Assembly: GCA_963971405.1 (NCBI GenBank)
Contig: OZ020490.1
Coordinates: 30,777,464 to 30,841,463 of the forward strand
DNA length: 64,000 bases
Reading direction: 5' to 3'
From: Psococerastis gibbosa
Lineage: Eukaryota > Arthropoda > Insecta > Psocodea > Psocidae
This document shows positions 49,089 to 59,469 of this stretch, piece after piece (position 1 is the first letter of the stretch; each line of letters starts with the position of its first letter). The notes under the pieces are model-generated. The model did not search any database and had not been told where the DNA came from. It saw only the letters and a program-made list of their open reading frames with translations. The position numbers and the translations under genes are program-made.

Positions 49089-49318
49089 CAGTGGCGGCGC
49101 TAGACATTTTAAGGCGGGGGGCCATGGGGGGCATGACTTCTATGGGGGGGGGGGCAATGAAAAAACGAAACATTTTTCATTGGGAGTAGGTATACGGTTC
49201 AATAATTCTCCAATTTAACAACATGTAAAATATCTGAAAAATGGGGGGGCCACGGAGGGGCCGGAGAAACTGTTGGGGGGGCCAGGCCCCCTCGGGCACC
49301 CCCGTAGCGCCGCCACTG
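49089..49318. mobile_element. hAT-type MITE K8
   Basis: 230 bp with terminal inverted repeats CAGTGGCGGCGCTA. Exact 8-bp duplication GGCTGCTG at 49081-49088 and 49319-49326. Same family as K2. Rich in G runs. Confidence 0.9.
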
Positions 49319-49370
49319 GGCTGCTGGTACTAGTCCCACTCATTTAATCGATAAATATTGATTTTTTGTT

Positions 49371-49776
49371 CTATTACTAACCTTTTATTTTTATATTAGC
49401 CAATTATGGCTTTATAGCCGCCTCTTATACTCAACTAGGAAAGGCCCGGGACCGCCTGCTTTACATGCCCTCCGAAGCATGGCTACAGGCGATAATGGAC
49501 AGGCTCAGACAAGCTTACCATTAACGCAATGAAACAGGCGAAAGCATGGCTTAACCAAGTACAGATGCGAGCCACCTATAATTAAAAGTTACTATGTAGT
49601 TACTTAGTGAGGCGATTGAAGAGGTTAATCGGATCCATTCATTAAATTGTTTGTACGCGATTAACCTTTTATAAATATTGATATTTTGTACTATTAATAA
49701 GTTAACCTAGCGGAGTTAGGGCTAGCCCTTACTTACACTTAACCAGGAAAGCCCGGGGCCGCCTGCTTTACACGCT
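49371..49776 (-). repeat. SINE-A copies 10 and 11 with Y and SINE-B pieces
   Basis: SINE-A 10 (49371-49482) is joined at GAAGCATGG directly to a repeat Y fragment (about 49482-49570). A SINE-B fragment (49598-49665, plus) and SINE-A 11 (49686-49776) follow. The direct SINE-A/Y junction is a hybrid formed by insertion or recombination. Confidence 0.65.
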
Positions 49777-49779
49777 TTA

Positions 49780-50770
49780 CATTTTATTTAGAAAAAAAAA
49801 TTCTGGAACTCTTTCCTCGGGACTGCAACACCAATCGTTTTTTGTACAATTCAAATTCAATAATTGTGGGACAATCAGTGTTGAAAGAGGTACATATTAA
49901 AATATTTTGACAGCTCTATGGCACTTAATTTTTCCTCTCTGATCACCTCTTAATCTTTCACTGGCGGCTGGCCATTAGAAGCAACTGAGACAGTGCCTCA
50001 CCTAATTTTCCAAATAATTCGACTAAAAAAGTGTATTTTCAATTAGGAAATGTAGGCTAATCAAATTCTAGAAGAGACAATTAAAACTTTAAAAATCATT
50101 TTCGACTGCCTCTCCACTGCTAGAAGACAGGCATGAATTCGAGCTGTAAAAAGCTCAAACAGCGTGAAGATACATACTTAATACATACGCTGCACCAAGC
50201 TCAACGATGAGCCGATGAGACACGCGCTAGACCATGCCTCTAAACGAGTTTAACACACCACAGCTCTGCCAATTTTTTTTATTTGCTTAATTTATTTTTG
50301 TATGCTGTGGCTCACCAATTTATATCCCTAAGAGCCACCACTGTAATCTTTACATGGGATCTTCTAGCAAGAGAGAGAAAAATCTTTACTTTCAATTAAA
50401 CACGGCTCCACGGAGCATATAAGAAAGTAAATATGCATCATGACAATGCGTAACGATGCAGCGTTTTGTAGACAGAGGCAAGTGCATTACACTGTATACT
50501 CAGGGGCAATGGCGGGGTTGGGCGCAGTGGCGTGCTAAGAACAACCAGACTGTGACCAATGGCTCTCACTACAGCTATAATTAATAATTACAAATACAGC
50601 TACAAACCGGACTGACTGCATGTCTCATGTCAAACAAGGGGATAATGACCTTCACTGTCGGCCACTCGATCCAAAATTAACTGTATTTGTATTTTACACG
50701 CCCCCCCCCCCTCCGCCACGGCCGAGTGAGCAACGCTGCCCAGACGCAATCCCATAAGGGGCAACCCACC
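49780..50770. other. No recognised gene
   Basis: AT-rich sequence with a C run near 50700. No supported feature. Confidence 0.5.
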
Positions 50771-51876
50771 AGCAACCCTATTATGGCAATTAGGGACTAA
50801 AATAATACCGGGGTTTATTTTTTAATGCCTCATAAGTAAGATGTCACGTGACGGTGTTAAAATATGCGCGGGAAATTCAAATTAATATATTATTATAGAA
50901 TACAAGAGAATGGCTGCATTGTTTTTATACTTGAAGGAAACACTAATAAACATCAAAATGTACAGGTAGAATTTTGAAATAAATAAGAATTTTAATTAAT
51001 GTGTCTAAAAAAAATTGAAAACTCACCAAAAATATGGCCGAAGATGCATTTAACAATTTGAATTTCCCGCGCATTTTGCACTCATTTTTAAAAAAAAAAA
51101 TCAATAAACCCCTGTATTATGTTAATCCCAAAGAACTTCTAATATAATATACTAGAAGTACCATTGGCGCTAGTGTCGCATGGTCATTTGATTTCCGCCA
51201 TTTTTGGGCTCACAGAAAGAAAGAAAGAAAGAAATATATTTATCATACAATACAAAATGAAATTCATTATACAACAAACCCACTAAGAAATTAACAATGT
51301 TCCTACTAAATATAAATATGTATAAATTCCTCCGTGGGCACCCCATTCAAAATCTATGAAAGGTTTGTGTGATTTAAATTTGTGATGTTTAACATAACTT
51401 AAGTAATAATAATAAATTTTGGAAAGTTTCTAGAAAATTACAGGTGCTATTCTGTATTCTATTTAAAAACTAAGACAAAATACCTTTTTGTTGCCCTGTT
51501 GTTATTGCCTATAATTTAATTTTGCATTTGCTACATTTTAAATTTCATAGGGTACAGTACAGTTGCTGTTTTGGATGATTGAACTTTTTTGATGCTATTG
51601 TTTATTTTTAATCCACATAATTTTCAGCTATTTTGGGAAAGCATGTTAATTATAATAATGAAGTTAGACAGCTTAAATATTTAATAAAGACACATTTTTT
51701 TTGTTTTAAAAATTTTGGGTTAGGTACCATAAGATAACTATAGTTTCATTTGGCGCGAAAATGTGAGGCCAAAAGATGGCGGATCTTCTATTGGTCCCCA
51801 CTTCCGCAAGCAAATCATATAGAGGTGTAGGGGCTTGGTTAATCCCAAATCGCCAGAATAGGGCTGCTGAGGCTTA
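50771..51876. mobile_element. MITE M6, interrupted by a 705-bp insertion
   Basis: The left end AGCAACCCTATTATGGCAAT and the right end ATCGCCAGAATAGGGCTGCT are inverted copies. Internal GCGCGGGAAATTC and GAATTTCCCGCGC form a second inverted pair. The insertion 51133-51837 is flanked by an exact 12-bp repeat GTTAATCCCAAA. Confidence 0.7.
51133..51837 (-). mobile_element. 705-bp retroposon-like insertion in M6
   Basis: Flanked by GTTAATCCCAAA (51121-51132 and 51838-51849). The minus strand begins with GGAAGTG, CCAAT and CGCCATCTT in a row (ETS-, NF-Y- and YY1-like sites). A TTTC tail lies near 51235-51216 but is 83 bp short of the end. Orientation and class are inferred. Confidence 0.5.
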
Positions 51877-52025
51877 CACGGAGAGACATGAGAAAATTGT
51901 TATAAATATACACATACAGTAGAGTGGACTGTATAGTTTTTAATGTTAATGCCTACCTTACCGGCGCTATATCACCAACCAGATAAACCTAATAATGCTA
52001 TGCTGTAATAATAATAATGCTCTTT

Positions 52026-52255
52026 TATGGACCTGAGCCTCCTTATAGTGACCCATTGGTCCCGTTACCAATGCCAACGACCCCATGGACTTTCGGACAC
52101 TATTTATATTCTTATCTTTAGCCACTGGCAAACTGGTTGGCACACGCCACAGCCCCTAGAGGCTAGATATCAACATGCACCGGCTACAAGCAGTAATGTA
52201 TAAAAGCTGAGACAAGCTTACACAATATAGCAGGCGTAAGCATAACTTCACCAAG
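52026..52255 (-). repeat. Repeat Y copy 10
   Basis: Reverse copy from ACCTGAGCCTCC to ACTTCACCAAGG, with a small extra segment near 52140. Confidence 0.65.
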
Positions 52256-52728
52256 GTAAGTAAGGCTACCAGAGTCTTGAAACTTCAAAGCCGGACATAA
52301 GTCAAAATCTGTTATTGGACTAAGATTCCTGCAGAAAACTGATTATATCTACATCTTATAAAATATAAATAATAAATAATAAATAAAATATAAATAATGT
52401 CAGTGTTATATATACCATATAATACTACAATGTAATGAATAATGGACCATATTTAAGTAGGTACCTACTAATAATAGTTATGTATGCAAATATACCTGTT
52501 ATGGCTCAATTATAAAAAAAAATAAGATTTTGACATGTCCTAGCCCTTCAAATGAAACAATTTTCTCCACTTTTCTCAAAAGCTGGACATTTTCTGGATT
52601 TTCAAAAATTTCTGGGGACTCCGAATACGGCACCTGGAAAGCGGAACTGTCTGTACTGAATCCGGACATCTGGTAGCCTTAGGGTAAGTTGCAAGAAGAC
52701 CTAAGGAAAAGGCAACGTTCTATATTAA

Positions 52729-53117
52729 GGCGCGGTTTCCACCGACCGGCTAGGGCTAAATACAAATACGGTGACGTGGCAATAGACATTCAAGACTTAG
52801 GCGGGGTTTCCACCGACCTCTCATTGCAGAATGCAAATGACATTGACGGGCATGTTTGTTTTTCTTTTTATAGAAATCTATTAAAATGTTTGTAATTAAC
52901 ATATCCCATGACGCCATTTTTTCATTTTAGTCAGTTTGTTTGTGATTTTACTCTATGATCATTGATCAATTTTAACTATGGCATTGAGTAAAACAAAAAT
53001 TTCCGTCAATGCCACTTGCATTCTGCAATGCGAGGTCGGTGGAAACCCCGCCTAAGTCTTGAATGTCTGCTACCACGTCACCGTTTTTGTATTTAGCCGG
53101 TCTGTGGAAACCGCGCC
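52729..53117. mobile_element. Hairpin MITE H10, composite
   Basis: 389 bp with TAA on both sides (52726-52728 and 53118-53120). Outer arms start GGCGCGGTTTCC. The inner element 52800-53052 sits in the loop with TTA and TAA. Closest to H1. Confidence 0.85.
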
Positions 53118-53170
53118 TAAGATAGCCTCAAACTGCGTGGGATTATAAAGACAAAATAAAAGTTACTCAC

Positions 53171-53252
53171 CGGACATTCTTCGAAACTGCGATAGGAACA
53201 GCAGAGAGCCATGAACGGTTTTTGGAGGCAGTCAGCTCTCGTCTTCGCGTAC
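53171..53252 (-). CDS. Candidate internal exon of an unidentified gene
   Basis: The minus strand shows a pyrimidine-rich acceptor (CTGTTCATTTTCAG) ending at 53253 and a strong donor GTGAGTAAC starting at 53170, enclosing 82 bp. One frame reads YAKTRADCLQKPFMALCC followed by SYRSFEECP, with four cysteines, and ends on a codon boundary. A second frame is also open. No partner exon was found, so strand and frame rest on splice signals only. The segment is not seen elsewhere in the window. Confidence 0.4.
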
Positions 53253-53254
53253 CT

Positions 53255-53755
53255 GAAAATGAACAGTAATTCTATAAAATGGGCTACTGGACTCATCACT
53301 AAGTAATAAAGGCAAGCATATTGAAATCCAAGACGGCTAATGAAGGGAGGTAGTTATCAGACAATCGGACTTAAAATCCAATTTCAAAGGAATTATTCCA
53401 GTCTTATGTGGCATTATTGTGGTCTTATTAGACAGGTATTGTCATCCGCCATATTGTATCCATTATAAGTCTGGTGTATAAGCCAAGCATTGGGTGTTTA
53501 CCTATTTATTTTTAGAAATTTATCGTTGTTTATTTATTATTTTTAAAAAAAACGTGCTACCAATGAGGGAAGTGTTTAATAAAAAATTAATAAAACGTGT
53601 ATTAGTTTTTTTTCAATATTTAAATTTTCTTACAATACTTACCATATAGGAAATATGGGATACAACATGGCGGATGACAATGACCGGGTATATAGTGCCT
53701 TAGGTCGACGATATCTCAGAATAAAAGAATCAACTCCCTGCAGAGGCGTATCATA
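53255..53755. other. No recognised feature
   Basis: AT-rich, with short inverted similarity between 53440-53460 and 53665-53685 (ATGGCGGATGACAAT-like). Nothing else. Confidence 0.45.
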
Positions 53756-54648
53756 AGAACCGGTCCGAGTTTACTCGAACATGCTTTCCAATTTATCAAA
53801 ATTAGTAGATAGGGAAAATGAGTAATTTTAGTAGTAAATAATTTTCCTATGGTTAAATTTCCGATACCTCGAGGGGGGGGGGGGGTTGTCCACCTGACGT
53901 CACTGGAGGGGAGGTAAATTCTAGATAGGTCAGACCAACACATTACCACACAGCAATATTGGCAGGGCACGCAATGCAATTGAGCTTGAATTTTCTATCA
54001 TTTTTTCAAAAAAACATTTTTTTTTACAAAACCAAATGCTTTTCGGGGAAAGCAACCTGTCCGGTTTCGTTACTCAATTTAACACCTAAAACATGCCTGA
54101 AGGTAGAAACCATCGATAGAAAGGTTTCGCAGAAAAACTATTTTTTAGTCATTTTTCATTAAAATTTAGTTATTTTTATTTTTTTACCCCCAGAAGCAAC
54201 CTATAAAAGGGCAAGCGACCCCCCGCATTTCGTTAACATTAATAACGACTACAATATATGTGAATTTAAAAGAAATCGTTGGAGCCGTTTTTGAGAAATA
54301 ATTTTTTTATAAGTTTTTTTGGAGTTTTTTGAGAATAAAACCCCCCAAATTAAGTTAGCCCCAAATAAAAAAATTTGTTTTGAGGTATGATTTTTGTGAA
54401 CCTACATGCAAAGTTTCATCAAAATCAAAAAGTAGTTTGCCCGGAAATCGACGCACAGACAGACAGACATACAGACATACAGGCAGACAGAGCGACAGAC
54501 ATACAGAGCGACAGACAGACATTTCGTAAAAACCACTTTTTTGGGTTTCTGGGACCTCAAAACGTGTAAATCCGTTGAAATCTCGGAATCGAAAATTTCG
54601 ACCATCACAAAGCTTTCCTTATACTAGGCTACGTATAAATTGGAAAGC
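53756..54648 (-). mobile_element. Element X copy 7
   Basis: Full-length reverse copy from AGAACCGGTCCGAGTTTACT to TATAAATTGGAAAGC, with an expanded CAGA/CGACAGA tract near 54460-54520 and a G run near 53873. Confidence 0.85.
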
Positions 54649-54649
54649 A

Positions 54650-55540
54650 ATAAAGGGACTTCAAAATAAGCTCTTCAAGGGCTCGGTATAAGGAGTGGAC
54701 TATATATTATATATTAATATATTATGTATCGTATTATATATATCAGAGAAAAGAGGCTAAACTGGTGGGGGCACGACGTACTACGTAGAGACGAAAACCA
54801 CCTAGTCAAATGAGTAATGAACCTGGTGATACAAGGAAAAAGACCACCAGGGAGGCTGAAAGTTACACTGGGAAGATAGAACGCCGGGGATATGACAAGT
54901 TTGGGGCTCTCCACCGAGGACAAACATAACAGGACTGTGTGGAAACGCTGCTGTCTTGTCGCCGACCTTCCATGAGGATAAGGCGCGGTAAAAGTAAAAA
55001 GTAAAAGCACTATATATTTATGATAAGCCTACCGTATTTGCTTATTGAGTGGAGGTGTAGTACAGTAGGTGTGCCTATTATAATGTGTAATGTTTTGGGT
55101 AGTGCTGCAACGTTTAGGTACCTACGTTACAAAGCCATTAAATGTGACTTCATAAAGTATACTAAAATGTTCCTCTACTTTAACGCATAGTATGTGTCAG
55201 TCACTAACACCAACTGCCCACAGTTTTGTACCTTCAACGACTTGACATCCTCAGTGACAGCTATAAAGAGGAATAACCAATAGTGGTGGGTGGTGGCCAC
55301 ACAATGTACAATCAAAATGTAGATAGCTATACAATCTATAATTATAATCCATGTGAAATTTGAAAACTACACCTGTAAGGGTTTTCCCACCCTTAAAATC
55401 CAAATCCAAATTTTTCGGATATAAATTAAATAACATAATTCGTCAGTCTGTCCCAATGCGCTCTAGTACCGCAATTCGAGAAGCGGTTAAGGAATCGATT
55501 GCACAATTAGTCCAGATAGTAGTTTACCATTGCCACACTG
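54650..55540. other. No recognised gene
   Basis: The ORF-like stretch at 54714-55010 on the minus strand is serine- and leucine-rich and unrecognised. The rest is AT-rich. Confidence 0.45.
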
Positions 55541-55544
55541 TTGA

Positions 55545-55690
55545 ACCAGGTTCGAGTCCCACACTTCCTACATTTCCTGGCCATGCTTCGGAGGGCATGT
55601 AAAGCAGGCGGTTCCGGGCCTTTCTAGTTGAGTGTAAGCCCTAACTCCGCTAGGTGGGCTTAGTAATAAAACAAAAAGTCCTTATTTATT
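55545..55690 (+). repeat. SINE-A copy 12
   Basis: Starts at the B box GGTTCGAGTCCCACAC. Body is slightly shortened and the tail is TATTTATT. Confidence 0.75.
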
Positions 55691-56298
55691 TGTTGTTTAT
55701 TTGAACCGGGTTCGGCCCCCAGACGAGACAAATTTTTCTTGGCCCAAAACGTCGAACTGAGGGGCTATCTGAGGCACCAGGGATGAAACGAGTCCCCACG
55801 AGGCGAGGCGGACTACATGTACAATATATTCTATAGGAAAAATTGTACTGATCTGCTACTATCGCAATAGATATGCTTTCTAAAGTAATCCACATAACTA
55901 TTGTAGTACCTATAGCTCAGCTGCTATTGCCTATCACATTGTAGGTAGGCTACTTTTTAACGACTACACGGCGAGTTTTTTTTTCATTTTACCATAAGTT
56001 GACATAAAATGTGGTGGTACGATAGTGGCCAGCGAGGCCTACAATAATTATGTAGGTCAGGGAGTTGTCCGAATATAGCCAGCCAGTTGTACCTGGTATA
56101 CAGACACAGGTCTAAATAAGGCAGCCAGCCTGACAGCTTCAACTGACACCACAGTCTCAAACGGGCCATTAATCATCCTCAATGGGCAGTCATAAAAGGG
56201 GAGAAGGTGAGAAGGGGACATGTTGAAGAGAAAAAGAAAGAAAACAAGAAATAAATAAAGAAAATTGTCTTTAATTACCATTTCGACGAAATTTGGGC

Positions 56299-57003
56299 CT
56301 TTCATCCCACTCTATTAACCCTAAATAAGGACGCGGTACGAGTGAGCCCCCCTCCCCTCGTTCCGATACTGGATTTGACGTACGTAGAAGAATAGAATAA
56401 CATTTAATACAAGGAAGTCGAAATCTTTCATTATCAAACCATTCTACCCACCAAATTTATCGGAGATGTGTGGAATTTATGTATTTGTGTGTTCCCTGCA
56501 TAGCATTATACTCTCAAAAGGAGGGAAAAGATCCTTTCGGCCCACTCTATAAACCCAAAACTAAGAACCGGTACAAGTTATCACCCCCCCCCCTCCCCTA
56601 GTGCTAGTGGATTCGACGTACGTAAAAGAATAGAAAAACAATTAATACAAGGAAGTCGAAATCTTTAATCATCCAACCATTATACCCACCAAATTTATGG
56701 GAGATGTGTGGAATTTATGTATTTTTGTTCCCTGCATAGCATTATACTCTCAAAAGGAGGGAAAAGATCCTTTCGGCCCACTCTATAAACCCAAAATTAA
56801 GAACCGGTATAAGTTATCACCCCCCCCCCCCCTCCCCTAGTGGATTCGACGTAAAAGAATAGAAAAACGATTAATACAAGGAAGTCGAAATCTTTCATTA
56901 TCAAACCATTCTACCCACCAAATTTATGGGAGATGTGTGGAATTTATGCATATTTGTGTGTTCCCTGCATAGCATTATACTTTCAAAAGGAAGGAAAAGA
57001 GCA
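56299..57003. repeat. Threefold tandem repeat, unit about 235 bp
   Basis: The block ACAAGGAAGTCGAAATCTTT starts at 56409, 56647 and 56876 (periods 238 and 229). Each unit also has GGAGATGTGTGGAATTTATG and TTCCCTGCATAGCATTATAC, and a C run of variable length (6, 10 and 13). Confidence 0.85.
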
Positions 57004-57234
57004 ACACTCACGCGAGCAAATACTTCTGGGAAACAATGGCGACTTTCACCAGGAACCATCTTCTTCACACATAAAAATACAAGGTTTAATGTTGCACGAG
57101 TATTTACAGTGTGTGAGAACTATAAACCGAACAATACATGCATAAATCATATCATAAGGATGGTTAGCAACGAGCCGTTTCCAGGCTTATTTTCTGCCTT
57201 ACAATAAGGTACCAGTAAAATGAAAAAAAAAGTG

Positions 57235-57975
57235 AACATGCTTTCTTATTTATCAATTAATATAGGTACCGAGATGGATAATTAGTAGTTCCATGGTAAA
57301 TAATTGTTAAATTATAGTTATATCAGCTTTCCCTATCCCAAAGCTCAATTCGATTAATGCGTCGATTGCGTAGTCCAGAACGCGCAGACCAACGGCCAAC
57401 GGCCTTACCATGTTGATTCCATTAGAGCAGAGCATGTTTCAAACTGCGGCAACTTGGTAGTGTGCACAGCGTTGGCAGGGGAACCTGGTGGGACATGATA
57501 ACGCGCTTAGGCAGTATAAGTCGAGTCCTGGTCACCTCCGATTTAATCGTGTGACTTTACCATGTTCCCCAAGTGGTTCGGAATCCACTATAATCAGGAG
57601 GTTCACCCCGTTAGTCAACTCCCCTTTCCCCGAGGTGAAAGAGTCTGCCCTTCGGGTGCCTCAAGTTAACAAACAGACTCACTCTCCCCGTCGGGCTGAC
57701 AGGGTCGCTTAAAGCAGAAATGCTGAAAGCAGGCGTTAGAAACAACAACAGACCAGTATACAATAGTACAACACAGAAATAATGGAAGGGTATGCCATGT
57801 ATATATTGAGCCTGAATTATCAATTTTTTGGGAAAGCAGCCTGCCCGGTTTTGTTACGCTATTTAACACCTAAAGCATACCTGAAGTTAAAAAGCATCGA
57901 TAGAAAGGTTCTACAGGAAAATTATTATTTTTTAGTCATTTTTCATGAAAATTATTTTTTTTTTAAATTTTTTAC
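57235..57975 (-). mobile_element. Element X copy 8, interrupted by SINE-Z
   Basis: X blocks at 57235-57330 and 57770-57975 (CCTGCCCGGTTTTGTTACGC, AGCATCGATAGAAAGG) enclose SINE-Z copy 4. The copy ends early in a T-rich run. Confidence 0.7.
57385..57750 (+). repeat. SINE-Z copy 4
   Basis: Longest Z copy in the window. tRNA-like stretch with AAGTCGAGTCCTGG as a B-box candidate, then CAAGTGGTTCGGAATCCACT, AAACAGACTCACTCTCCCCG and the end AGAAATGCTGAAAGCAGGCG. Confidence 0.7.
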
Positions 57976-57999
57976 TGCATATTTGTAAAAAATAAACTC

Positions 58000-58625
58000 G
58001 GGTAGTCATGAATATTTTTAGGTCGCGCCTTATTCTCATTGAAATGTATGTCGGTTGGCAAATGACACTCCTTGATTAACCATTAGCCTAGTAGAATATT
58101 TCGAAGTAATACAGGTTATACGCATGTGCACAAAATCAAATTTCATGGATTTTTTAATGCATTTTTTATAAGAGTACAATTATTACATTGCTTATTACGA
58201 CTGTGTCACGAGGAATAATTTAATTTAGTCCAAATACTGTTTTAATTTGTTAATAAAATAGTTAGAAATCTCTGTCCTAAAAATGCGTAACTACACAACT
58301 GAAGTGACCATATAAAGTATGTGAGTAAAATAGGACATAAAGGAGAAGTACGAGATCGGAAGTTGCCTCGGTGCAGGTACAACCTATAAGGACACAGGCC
58401 TTGCTGTGCACCGCGGGTATACCTTATAAGGTCCATATATGGCTTGCCTCGTCCAACTCAAATGCCTGGGAGCCATTGCATTATTAGGAGTGGACATTGG
58501 AACCTATAAGCTTCGAATAGAGTTGTCACCATAAATAGATAAATAGTGGGAATTAGGAAGCATTTGGCAGCGGCGACGGAAGGTTTTCGACTTTAATCAG
58601 CGGTCAGGGGGGGGGGGGGCAAGCA
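58000..58625. other. No recognised gene
   Basis: AT-rich. A run of 12 or more G lies near 58607. Confidence 0.45.
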
Positions 58626-58629
58626 GAGC

Positions 58630-58815
58630 ACACTGCCAACCGAGCGGAGTTAGGGCTATAAAGCTCTCTCTTACACTCAACTAGGAAGGCCCGGGACCAC
58701 CTGCTTGACAAGCCCTCCGAAGCATAGCCAGAAAATGTAGGAAGTTTAGGACTCGAACCAACAACCTGTCGGATGAAAGTCAGAGTCCACACCACTACTC
58801 TACATGTCCTGACTG
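58630..58815 (-). repeat. SINE-A copy 13
   Basis: Full-length reverse copy ending GTCCACACC...CATGTCCTGAC. Confidence 0.8.
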
Positions 58816-58827
58816 ATTGATATTGTT

Positions 58828-59450
58828 GCTTTCCAATTTATACGTAGTATAAGGAAAGCTTTGTGATGTTCAAAATTTTCGGTTCCGAGGTTCCAACGGA
58901 TTTACACGTTTTGAGGACCAAGGAACCCAAAAAAGTGGTTTTTACGAAATGTCTGTCTGTCACTCTGTCTGTCTGGCTGTTCATCGATTGCCGGGCAAAC
59001 TCCTTGTGGATTTGGATGAAATTAGGCATGTAGGTTCACAAAAATCATACATCAGGATATTTTTTTTTTTAAATGGGATAATCCAACTGGGGGGGGGGGG
59101 GGTTATTCTAAAAAAAAAATTATTTCTTAAAAACGGCTCCAACGATTTCATTTAAACTCACATATATAATAGTCGTTATTAATGTAAACAAAATGCGGTG
59201 AGTCACTTGCTCCTTGATAGTTTGCTTCTGGGGGTAAAAAAATAAAAAGAACTAAATTTTAAAGAAAAATGACTAAAAAATAATTTGTCTGCGGAGTAGA
59301 GTAACAAAACCGAACTGGTTGCTTTCCCAAAAGAGTATTTGGCTTTGTGTAAAAAATTATTTTTTGAAGAAATTATAGAAAATTCACGCTCATTGCTTGC
59401 CGTACACAAGACAGAACGGAGTTTTAAGGATTTTTATATATGGTGAGATT
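58828..59450 (+). mobile_element. Element X copy 9, internally shortened
   Basis: Begins GCTTTCCAATTTATACG, keeps all main blocks in order but loses its 3' tip near 59450. A G run of about 13 at 59090 lies at a different position from the usual C run. Confidence 0.75.
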
Positions 59451-59469
59451 ACCTCATCTCCGGTACAAT

